A stretch of DNA of 6,550 nucleotides from Eggerthellaceae bacterium (GTDB lineage: Bacteria > Actinomycetota > Coriobacteriia > Coriobacteriales > Eggerthellaceae). Where the stretch lies: NCBI GenBank assembly GCA_017960005.1, contig JAGCZM010000023.1:1-6550 (forward strand), written 5' to 3'. The notes below the pieces were generated by a model that made no database searches, was not told the origin of the DNA, and worked only from the letters and a program-made list of their open reading frames with translations. Numbering within the stretch: the stretch's first letter is position 1; each line of letters begins with the position of its first letter. Positions 1 to 6,550 of this stretch are shown one piece after another. The position numbers and the translations under genes were made by a program.

Positions 1-417
1 ACTCAAGCAAAAGAAAAGATGCTTGCGGCAATAAAAGAAGCGTATGCAGAAGAAACGGCACGCAAACGCGCGACAATCGGCCCCCATGCAGACACCATCA
101 GGTTTTATCTAAGCGGGCGCGATGCCATGAAATATGCAAGCCAAGGGCAGCAGCGCTCGATAGTTTTGGCATACAAACTTGCCGAGGCGGCCGTGACAGA
201 AGACATCCTCAAAGAAAAGCAGATTCTTTTGTTGGACGACGTGTTAAGCGAACTTGACGAAAAAAGAAGAAGCGCGCTTTTGGAGTTCGTCAAAGGAGAT
301 TTGCAAACATTTATCACCACGACCGACACCTCCGAGGTTACAACAGACCTCATCGGGTCCGCGGACGTGTATTATTTGGACAACCTCACCGAAGGACCAA
401 TCAAGCAAAACATTTAA
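1..417 (+). CDS. recF: RecF, C-terminal part (5' end off the window)
   Basis: This is the last 138 codons of RecF, the SMC/ABC-type ATPase that works with RecO and RecR to load RecA onto single-strand gaps. The reading frame is open from base 1, so the gene starts upstream; RecF is usually about 360-380 residues, so roughly the last third is seen. Visible motifs, numbered within the fragment, are GPHADT at 27-32 (a variant of the family's GPHRDD), the ABC signature ASQGQQRS at 46-53, Walker B ILLLDD at 75-80, the D-loop SELDEKRR at 83-90, and a QTFITTTD strand near 102-109 where the ABC switch region lies. The stop is TAA at 415-417. The next gene starts 4 bases later, so the two are probably cotranscribed. 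Identity rests on the signature plus Walker B pair and on the neighbouring gyrB; the GPHADT change looks like lineage divergence rather than inactivation. Confidence 0.95.
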   Translation, partial: TQAKEKMLAAIKEAYAEETARKRATIGPHADTIRFYLSGRDAMKYASQGQQRSIVLAYKLAEAAVTEDILKEKQILLLDDVLSELDEKRRSALLEFVKGDLQTFITTTDTSEVTTDLIGSADVYYLDNLTEGPIKQNI

Positions 418-421
418 TGCC

Positions 422-1030
422 ATGGCACAGAAAAAAGTGACGACAAACGAATACAGTGTCGAGAGATACCGCAACGGCGGTATCCATGGGGCGTCGGCGA
501 AAAAACTGATGAAAGAGTTGCCGTTACTGAGCAAAAACAAGGATCTCGAAAAACAACAATATGCCGCCCTTCGCGCGGAAAAAGTCAGGGAGATGTTCAA
601 AGAGTGCGTAAAGCGGCTTTACAAAGAAAACGCACCCTTTGTTCTCGAATACATAAACGCGGCATACATACTCGAAGATAACGGCATCAAGTCGCTTCAC
701 ATATATATAAACGACGCGAGCATAAGAAGCGACATCAACACCAAACAGCAACTGATACTGCTTTTTCTCAAAGAAAAATACGGGGAGGAAGTGGACGAGT
801 TCAAGTCCTATCCCTCGCGGTTTGAGATGAGAAAAAGAAAAGCTTACGAAAAAGAGCAAAAAGAAGAACAGCAGGCAAAACTGAAAGCAAAAGCCCAGCT
901 TACGTCTTCAGAAAAAGAGAAGATCAAAGAGGCTGTCGGCCGTGTCGAAAACCCGGGTTTGAGAAAAGCCCTGGAAAAAGCGATGATCGCCGACATGAAG
1001 GCCAAAAAACTCGAAAAACTTTCCGAGTAA
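422..1030 (+). CDS. Small basic DUF721/DciA-like protein between recF and gyrB
   Basis: The product has 202 residues. The gene between recF and gyrB in Actinomycetota is usually a DUF721 protein, and the DUF721-related DciA proteins help load the replicative DnaB helicase. Residues 75-133 fit the second half of such a domain: a predicted strand (INAAYIL), a short turn, a strand (SLHIYIND), a helix (TKQQLILLFLKEKYG) and a final segment ending in PSR. The tryptophan-containing W..VVG first half of typical DUF721 is absent, and the protein has no Trp at all. Residues 135-202 are highly charged and Lys-rich, with a likely helical or coiled-coil stretch at 135-170 that could bind nucleic acid. The ATG at 422 is chosen because it lies 4 bases after the recF stop; no good Shine-Dalgarno is seen, so translational coupling is likely. 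The gene is AT-richer, with more ATA codons, than gyrB and gyrA. The family call rests largely on position; the reading frame itself is secure. Confidence 0.6.
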   Translation: MAQKKVTTNEYSVERYRNGGIHGASAKKLMKELPLLSKNKDLEKQQYAALRAEKVREMFKECVKRLYKENAPFVLEYINAAYILEDNGIKSLHIYINDASIRSDINTKQQLILLFLKEKYGEEVDEFKSYPSRFEMRKRKAYEKEQKEEQQAKLKAKAQLTSSEKEKIKEAVGRVENPGLRKALEKAMIADMKAKKLEKLSE

Positions 1031-1144
1031 CGGCTTCGGCTCGCAACCCCCAAAACAAAATCCAATCAAAACGCCGACAAGCGTCGATCAAGACGTTTCC
1101 GGGATAGCGCAATTCTTTGTCGGTTCTACCAACAAATGTTCGTA

Positions 1145-1172
1145 TTTTTTAAAAACGCCGCCTTATACGGCG
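1145..1172 (-). terminator. Hairpin with T-tract on the minus strand (possible antisense terminator)
   Basis: CGCCG at 1156-1160 pairs perfectly with CGGCG at 1168-1172 around a 7-base loop. Read on the minus strand, the hairpin is followed directly by five T (complement of 1151-1155), then a run of A. On the + strand no T-tract follows it. It would therefore stop leftward transcription out of the gyrB promoter region and does not look like a good terminator for the recF operon. The stem is short (5 bp), so this is tentative. Confidence 0.35.
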
Positions 1173-1184
1173 CTAGGTTGCCTT

Positions 1185-1217
1185 AAATCGCAATAGGGGG
1201 TTTTAGAGAAGCGATTT
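1185..1217. repeat. 7-base inverted repeat overlapping the gyrB promoter (candidate operator)
   Basis: AAATCGC at 1185-1191 is the exact reverse complement of GCGATTT at 1211-1217, with 19 bases between the arms. The arm centres are 26 bases apart, about two and a half helical turns. The right arm sits between the proposed -35 and -10 elements of the gyrB promoter and the left arm upstream of the -35, so a protein bound to both would cover the promoter. A seven-base match can arise by chance; the position is what makes it worth recording. Confidence 0.35.
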
Positions 1218-1229
1218 CGGTGGTATAAT
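1202..1229 (+). promoter_or_regulatory. gyrB-gyrA promoter, extended -10
   Basis: A perfect TATAAT lies at 1224-1229, preceded by TG at 1221-1222, which gives the extended -10 form TGnTATAAT. A weak -35, TTTAGA (four of six matches to TTGACA), is at 1202-1207 with a 16-base spacer. Initiation would fall near 1236, giving a leader of about 75 bases before the GTG at 1311. It is the best sigma-70-type promoter seen in the gap and sits where a gyrBA operon promoter is expected. gyrase promoters in other bacteria are often induced by DNA relaxation; whether that holds here cannot be read from the sequence. Confidence 0.7.
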
Positions 1230-1249
1230 TCAACGGATAAAGGCTTGTA

Positions 1250-1290
1250 GTTCGATTTGCGGGTTATTCGCAAATGGGATTACTCCGAAC
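1250..1290 (+). other. Foldable 5' leader of the gyrB mRNA
   Basis: ATTTGCG at 1255-1261 pairs perfectly with CGCAAAT at 1269-1275 (7 bp, 7-base loop). The bases just outside, GTTCG at 1250-1254, can pair with CGAAC at 1286-1290 and so enclose the first stem plus a 10-base single-stranded segment. The structure ends 5 bases before the Shine-Dalgarno of gyrB and could influence ribosome access or mRNA stability. No T-tract follows, so it is not an attenuator terminator of the usual kind, and it matches no riboswitch class I recognise. Confidence 0.4.
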
Positions 1291-1295
1291 AAAGC

Positions 1296-1303
1296 AAAAG
1301 GAG
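1296..1303 (+). promoter_or_regulatory. Ribosome binding site of gyrB
   Basis: AAAAGGAG lies 7 bases before the GTG at 1311. This strong match decides the GTG as the start over the out-of-frame GTG at 1307 and over internal ATG codons, and the resulting N-terminus leads straight into the conserved gyrase [19 protein letters not shown] segment. Confidence 0.85.
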
Positions 1304-1310
1304 CAAGTGA

Positions 1311-3251
<1,941 letters not shown>

Positions 3252-3260
3252 GGAAGGGGG
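3252..3260 (+). promoter_or_regulatory. Ribosome binding site of gyrA
   Basis: The purine run GGAAGGGGG fills half of the 18-base gyrB-gyrA gap and ends 9 bases before the ATG at 3270. It supports the upstream start, and therefore translation of the long acidic N-terminal extension of GyrA. Confidence 0.75.
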
Positions 3261-3269
3261 CGACAGAAT

Positions 3270-3641
3270 ATGGCAGACGAATTCGATAATTTCTTAAACG
3301 ACGACGAGTCCATTCCCGAAATCGATTCTTGGACAGACGAAGAAGAAGACGATGACGTGGTCATCGGCAAACACGGCGCTCATGTCATCGAAGATTACGA
3401 CAGTTGGGAAGACGAGGACGAAGAAGATCTCGTGGAAGATCAAGACGAAGCATTGGAAAAGATAAAGAGCACCCCTTCGCTCGGACGTCATGCACGCATC
3501 GAAGATATGAAAGACGACGATGAAGAGGAAAACGAAGAAGAGCTTGAGGAAGAAGAGCCTCGGTATGTCTCCGAAGAGATGAGGGTTGCAGCCATGACGG
3601 ACAACATGCCCAAGGCTCACGGCGAAGTCGTTAAAGACGCC
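3270..3641 (+). other. Acidic, low-complexity N-terminal extension of GyrA
   Basis: These codons specify residues 1-124, which have no counterpart in E. coli GyrA: the catalytic Tyr is residue 246 here against 122 there. Residues 1-96 contain 45 Asp/Glu and only 6 Lys/Arg. Two similar units, [13 protein letters not shown] at 16-28 and [13 protein letters not shown] at 41-53, share a DSW core with acidic residues after it, and a third acidic block lies at 78-96. The segment is probably disordered. The corresponding DNA is GA-rich on the + strand. A role as DNA mimic or protein-binding tail is only a guess. Confidence 0.75.
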
Positions 3642-6233
3642 AACGGAGGCAGCGGCACCACCGTCATCAGTTCTTATCTGGGCAAGGAGATGCAGGCATC
3701 GTTTTTGGAGTACTCTATGAGCGTTATCGTGTCCCGCGCTTTGCCCGATGTCCGAGACGGCTTGAAACCCGTTCATCGTCGCATCTTGTACGCGATGGAT
3801 GTCGCAGGATTCAATTCCACCAAACCCCACATGAAATCCGCACGTACCGTCGGTGACGTAATCGGTAAATACCATCCTCACGGTGATGTTGCGGTATACG
3901 ACACCATGGTTCGTTTGGCCCAGCCGTTCAGTTTGCGTGTTCCTTTGGTAGACGGACACGGCAACTTCGGTTCCATCGACGGAGACAGCGCCGCGGCCAT
4001 GCGTTACACCGAAGCAAGGTTGAGCAAGGCCGGCGAATCTCTTCTGGAGGACTGGAAGAAAGAAACCGTCGACATGATGCCCAACTACGACGAGACCTTG
4101 ACCGAACCGACCGTTTTGCCGGCAAGTTTTCCCAACCTGCTCGTCAACGGCTCCAACGGTATCGCCGTCGGTATGGCAACCAACATACCTCCTCATAATC
4201 TGGGGGAGAGTATCGATGCGGCTTGCTTGATGATTGACAACCCCGACGTGACTACCGAAGAATTGATGAAAGTGATGCCGGGTCCCGATTTCCCGACAGG
4301 AGGCATCATCACCGGCCGCCAAGGTATTATCGATGCTTACGAAACCGGCAGAGGATCTTTGACCATCCGAGCCAAGCACGAAGTAGTCGAAGCCAAAAAC
4401 GGCAGAAAATCCATTGTCATCAAAGAGGTTCCCTACCAGGTAAACCGCAAGCGTCTTTTGGAGAAACTGGGAGAACTGGTCCGCGACAAGAAGCTTTCCG
4501 AGATTTCGAACATCCATGATGCCGCCGACAGAAAAGGCATAGACATCATCATCGACCTGAAAGCCAGCGCCATCCCCGAGGTTGTGGTGAACAAGCTGTT
4601 CAAGCACACGCAGCTGCAGGTGGGTTTCGGTGTCATCATGCTGGCGCTTGTGGACGGCGTTCCGCGTGTTTTGTCTCTCAAAGAGACGCTTCACTATTAC
4701 ATCAAGCATCGTGAAGACGTCGTGACCCGCCGTACCAAGCACGACTTGGAAGAAGCGCAGGCGCGCGAGCATGTCTTGGAAGGTTTGATCGTTGCCCTCG
4801 ACAATATCGACGAGGTTATCTCGATAATCAGATCCTCCCAAACCGACGCCGAAGCGGCAAAACGCATGAGCGAAAGGTTCGGGTTAAGCGACAAACAAAC
4901 CCATGCCATCCTCGAGATGAAACTCCGTCGTTTGACCGGTTTGGAGCGCGACAAGATCGAAGAGGAACTGGCCTCACTGCGCGAGCAAATTGCTTACTTC
5001 AAGAGCATCCTTTCCGACATAAACGTGCTTCACAAGGTCATCAAGGAAGAAATGCTCGAGGTCAAGCGTCGTTTCGCGACACCGCGCAAGACCAAGATCG
5101 TCGGCGAGGCAAAAGAAATCAACGCAGAGGACTTGATTGCCGACGAGAAGATGGTCGTAACCGTTACCAGAGCCGGCTATATCAAGCGTCTCCCCGTGGC
5201 CACTTATAAACAGCAACGTCGCGGCGGCAAAGGCATGCAGGGTACCAACCTCAAAGACAACGACTTCGTGGAGCATCTGTTTGTGGCCTCCACGCACGAA
5301 TACATGTTGTTCTTCAGTTCGACGGGCAAGGTATATCGGTTGAAGGTATACGACATTCCCGAAGGATCGCGTCATGCGCGCGGCACCCATCTTGTCAACC
5401 TGCTTCAACTCGAGAAGACGGAAAACGTTTCCGCGATCATCTCGAGCAAGCATTTCCCGGAAAACGAGTACCTGATGTTCGCAACCTCTCAGGGTATGGT
5501 CAAAAAGACCAGCATGAAACTCTATGACCGTACCAGAAGAGACGGCCTTATCGCCATCAGCCTCAAAGAAGGAGACGAACTCATCTCGGTCAAGAGAGTT
5601 TCTGCGGGAGAGAGCGTCATGATGGTTTCTTCGGCAGGCAAAGCCATCCGTTGGGACGAAAAAGAAGCCCGTCCGATGGGCAGAGACACCATGGGTGTCA
5701 AGGGTATGGAACTTCCCAACGGCGCCAAGGTCATCGGTATGGAAATCGCGACGACGGGAAGCAGGCTTTTGGTCATCACCGAACACGGTGACGGCAAACG
5801 TACTCAGGTTGAGAAATACCCGCTCCAGCACAGAGGAGGACAGGGTGTTTCCACGTTCAAGATGACCGAGAAGAAGGGCAGACTTGCCGCCATGAAGGTC
5901 GTCCAAGTCGATGACGAAATCATGCTCATCACCGAATCCGGCATCGTCATTCGCACTTCCGTCAAAGGAATAACCGAGCAGGGTCGCGACACCACCGGTG
6001 TCAAGATCATGGATGTGGGTGCCAAAGACAGAGTGGCGGCCATCGCTATTGCCGATGACGACGAAGATAAAGTTGCGCTTCGCAGAAAGCAGAAGAAGGC
6101 CCAACAACAAGAAGCACTCGAGCTCGAGGACTTGGAAGGCGAGAGCGAAGAAGAATTCGGGGAGGACTTCGAGGAAGACGACGACGAAGAGCAAGAGGTC
6201 CTCGACGGCGATTATGCCGACGAAGACTTTTAA
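3270..6233 (+). CDS. gyrA: DNA gyrase subunit A with long acidic N-terminal extension
   Basis: This 987-residue subunit cleaves and rejoins DNA in the gyrase A2B2 complex; usual GyrA length is about 800-880. Residues 1-124 are an extra acidic segment. The breakage-reunion core starts near 133 and runs through [19 protein letters not shown] (from 149). It contains the catalytic Tyr246 in [11 protein letters not shown] with Arg245 before it, equivalent to E. coli R121-Y122. The QRDR has Val207 and Asp211 at the positions of E. coli S83 and D87. The C-terminal beta-pinwheel follows from about 645, with the gyrase-specific GyrA box QRRGGKG at 649-655, which separates it from ParC. A second box-like QHRGGQG lies at 853-859. 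A basic patch RRKQKK (938-943) precedes an acidic tail (29 Asp/Glu in residues 928-987). The start is supported by the GGAAGGGGG site; an internal start at Met109 (3594) would give 879 residues. The gene shares the gyrB transcript. Confidence 0.98.
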   Translation: MADEFDNFLNDDESIPEIDSWTDEEEDDDVVIGKHGAHVIEDYDSWEDEDEEDLVEDQDEALEKIKSTPSLGRHARIEDMKDDDEEENEEELEEEEPRYVSEEMRVAAMTDNMPKAHGEVVKDANGGSGTTVISSYLGKEMQASFLEYSMSVIVSRALPDVRDGLKPVHRRILYAMDVAGFNSTKPHMKSARTVGDVIGKYHPHGDVAVYDTMVRLAQPFSLRVPLVDGHGNFGSIDGDSAAAMRYTEARLSKAGESLLEDWKKETVDMMPNYDETLTEPTVLPASFPNLLVNGSNGIAVGMATNIPPHNLGESIDAACLMIDNPDVTTEELMKVMPGPDFPTGGIITGRQGIIDAYETGRGSLTIRAKHEVVEAKNGRKSIVIKEVPYQVNRKRLLEKLGELVRDKKLSEISNIHDAADRKGIDIIIDLKASAIPEVVVNKLFKHTQLQVGFGVIMLALVDGVPRVLSLKETLHYYIKHREDVVTRRTKHDLEEAQAREHVLEGLIVALDNIDEVISIIRSSQTDAEAAKRMSERFGLSDKQTHAILEMKLRRLTGLERDKIEEELASLREQIAYFKSILSDINVLHKVIKEEMLEVKRRFATPRKTKIVGEAKEINAEDLIADEKMVVTVTRAGYIKRLPVATYKQQRRGGKGMQGTNLKDNDFVEHLFVASTHEYMLFFSSTGKVYRLKVYDIPEGSRHARGTHLVNLLQLEKTENVSAIISSKHFPENEYLMFATSQGMVKKTSMKLYDRTRRDGLIAISLKEGDELISVKRVSAGESVMMVSSAGKAIRWDEKEARPMGRDTMGVKGMELPNGAKVIGMEIATTGSRLLVITEHGDGKRTQVEKYPLQHRGGQGVSTFKMTEKKGRLAAMKVVQVDDEIMLITESGIVIRTSVKGITEQGRDTTGVKIMDVGAKDRVAAIAIADDDEDKVALRRKQKKAQQQEALELEDLEGESEEEFGEDFEEDDDEEQEVLDGDYADEDF
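3581..3596 (+). promoter_or_regulatory. Possible internal translation start of gyrA
   Basis: GAGGG at 3581-3585 lies 8 bases before the in-frame ATG at 3594 (Met109). Initiation here would yield an 879-residue GyrA without most of the acidic extension, close to the normal family length. The match may be accidental because the surrounding codons are GA-rich. Confidence 0.25.
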
Positions 6234-6258
6234 TCGCCGACTTTAAATCAAAGCATTT

Positions 6259-6294
6259 GAGCGGGGTCGAGGTAATTTTTCCTTGACCCCGCTT
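6259..6294 (+). terminator. GC-rich hairpin after gyrA (probable terminator or processing hairpin)
   Basis: Bases 6261-6272 pair with 6281-6292 over 12 bp with a single G-U pair, around an 8-base loop, and A6260-T6293 extends the stem. It begins 27 bases after the gyrA stop codon, where a terminator for the gyrBA operon is expected. The tract that follows, TTCATT, is poor in consecutive T, so termination may be partial and some transcripts may run on into the tRNAs; it could also protect the 3' end of the mRNA. Confidence 0.55.
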
Positions 6295-6312
6295 CATTAA
6301 AAGGCGTAAAGT
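6283..6312 (+). promoter_or_regulatory. Candidate promoter of the tRNA-Ile/tRNA-Ala pair
   Basis: TTGACC at 6283-6288 matches the -35 consensus in five of six bases. TAAAGT at 6307-6312 matches the -10 in four of six, with an 18-base spacer. Start near 6319 would leave about 13 bases before the tRNA-Ile gene. The -35 lies inside the 3' arm of the hairpin after gyrA. Confidence 0.4.
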
Positions 6313-6331
6313 ATGCAACGCACTTTTTTGT

Positions 6332-6408
<77 letters not shown>

Positions 6409-6419
6409 CCTCTTTTGTG

Positions 6420-6462
6420 ATAAACGCCCCATCGTGAGCCGAGTTGCCGGTGGAGCGTTTAT
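6420..6462 (+). other. Hairpin in the spacer between the two tRNAs
   Basis: ATAAACGC at 6420-6427 pairs perfectly with GCGTTTAT at 6455-6462. After one C-A mismatch (6428/6454), CCA at 6429-6431 pairs with TGG at 6451-6453. The loop is 19 bases. It fills most of the 59-base gap between the tRNAs and lacks a T-tract after the stem (TTAAT follows), so a processing signal in a shared precursor fits better than a terminator. Confidence 0.5.
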
Positions 6463-6467
6463 TTAAT

Positions 6468-6543
6468 GGGGTATTAGCTCAGCTGGGAGAGCGCGGGCTT
6501 TGCAAGCCTGAGGTCAGGGGTTCGAGCCCCCTATACTCCACCA
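6468..6543 (+). tRNA. tRNA-Ala (anticodon TGC)
   Basis: A complete 76-base cloverleaf. The acceptor GGGGTAT pairs with ATACTCC (6533-6539), including the G3-U70 wobble that is the alanine identity element (6470 with 6537). The D-stem is GCTC/GAGC. The anticodon stem CGGGC/GCCTG holds the loop TTTGCAA with anticodon TGC at 6501-6503. The T-stem AGGGG/CCCCT is fully paired around TTCGAGC. The discriminator is A and CCA is encoded at 6541-6543. The gene ends 7 bases before the window edge and is probably cotranscribed with the tRNA-Ile. Confidence 0.97.
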
Positions 6544-6550
6544 ACGACTA

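Noticed and set aside
254..421. Upstream extension of the DUF721-like gene to an ATG at 254
   Set aside because: It would lie wholly inside recF in another frame; the ATG at 422 just after the recF stop is the natural start, and residues before it look like frame-shifted recF.
701..709. Short AT dinucleotide run
   Set aside because: It is explained by His-Ile-Tyr-Ile codons in the DUF721-like gene and is too short to be a meaningful repeat.
1116..1150. Terminator for the recF operon: TTTGT/ACAAA plus GGT/ACC stem before a T6 run
   Set aside because: The stem is AT-rich with a C-A mismatch, and the T-tract starts 8 bases after it; too weak to call.
1136..1186. A 16-codon ORF in the gap before gyrB
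   Set aside because: No ribosome binding site, and it lies upstream of the likely gyrB promoter; probably chance.
1264..1272. DnaA box in the gyrB leader (TTATTCGCA)
   Set aside because: Single site with a mismatch at a conserved position of the TTWTNCACA consensus, inside a hairpin; no cluster of boxes to suggest an origin here.
3330..3560. GA-rich, repeat-like DNA as a separate repeat element
   Set aside because: It is fully accounted for by Asp/Glu codons in frame with gyrA; no insertion boundaries or flanking duplications are visible.
3294..4841. A 515-codon open frame on the minus strand opposite gyrA, and another of 406 codons at 4974-6194
   Set aside because: Both are in codon register with gyrA; they stay open because gyrA rarely uses TTA, CTA or TCA (the frames end at a TTA at 3294 and a TCA at 4974). 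The translated sequences look like no protein family, and no minus-strand ribosome binding site or promoter supports them.

Overview
The window is a housekeeping segment of a bacterial chromosome. It holds the 3' end of recF, a small basic gene that looks like a diverged DUF721/DciA-type gene, gyrB, gyrA, tRNA-Ile(GAT) and tRNA-Ala(TGC), all on the + strand. The order recF - DUF721 - gyrB - gyrA - tRNA-Ile - tRNA-Ala is the layout known next to oriC in many Actinomycetota (dnaA and dnaN would lie to the left). GyrB lacks the long Gram-negative insertion. The roughly balanced GC content and the character of the small gene suggest a Coriobacteriia-like actinobacterium; this is an inference from remembered family patterns, not a search.

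Layout. Bases 1-417 encode the ATPase signature and Walker B half of RecF, whose start lies off the window. After 4 bases comes the DUF721-like gene (422-1030), probably translationally coupled to recF. Bases 1031-1310 (280 bases) contain no convincing gene. They hold a hairpin flanked by A/T tracts that faces the minus strand, a 7-base inverted repeat, an extended -10 promoter (TGGTATAAT) and a foldable leader that ends in a strong ribosome binding site. gyrB (1311-3251, GTG start) and gyrA (3270-6233) follow with an 18-base gap and clearly form one operon. A 12-bp GC-rich hairpin follows gyrA. Its 3' arm also contains a near-consensus -35 box that may belong to the promoter of the two tRNA genes (6332-6408 and 6468-6543). 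A second hairpin fills the spacer between the tRNAs.

How the genes work together. GyrA and GyrB assemble as the A2B2 gyrase that introduces negative supercoils. RecF loads RecA at gaps. The DUF721 protein, if truly DciA-like, would help load the replicative helicase. The segment is therefore replication and topology machinery next to translation genes.

Nothing here is a mobile element, CRISPR array or defence system. The most unusual content is in GyrA: an N-terminal extension of about 124 residues, with 45 Asp/Glu in its first 96 residues and a duplicated DSW motif, plus an acidic C-terminal tail, a second GyrA-box-like motif, and Val at the position of the main quinolone-resistance serine. 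Other points worth checking are the inverted repeat over the gyrB promoter, the folded gyrB leader, a possible internal gyrA start, the hairpin/promoter overlap before the tRNAs, and a weakened T-stem in tRNA-Ile.
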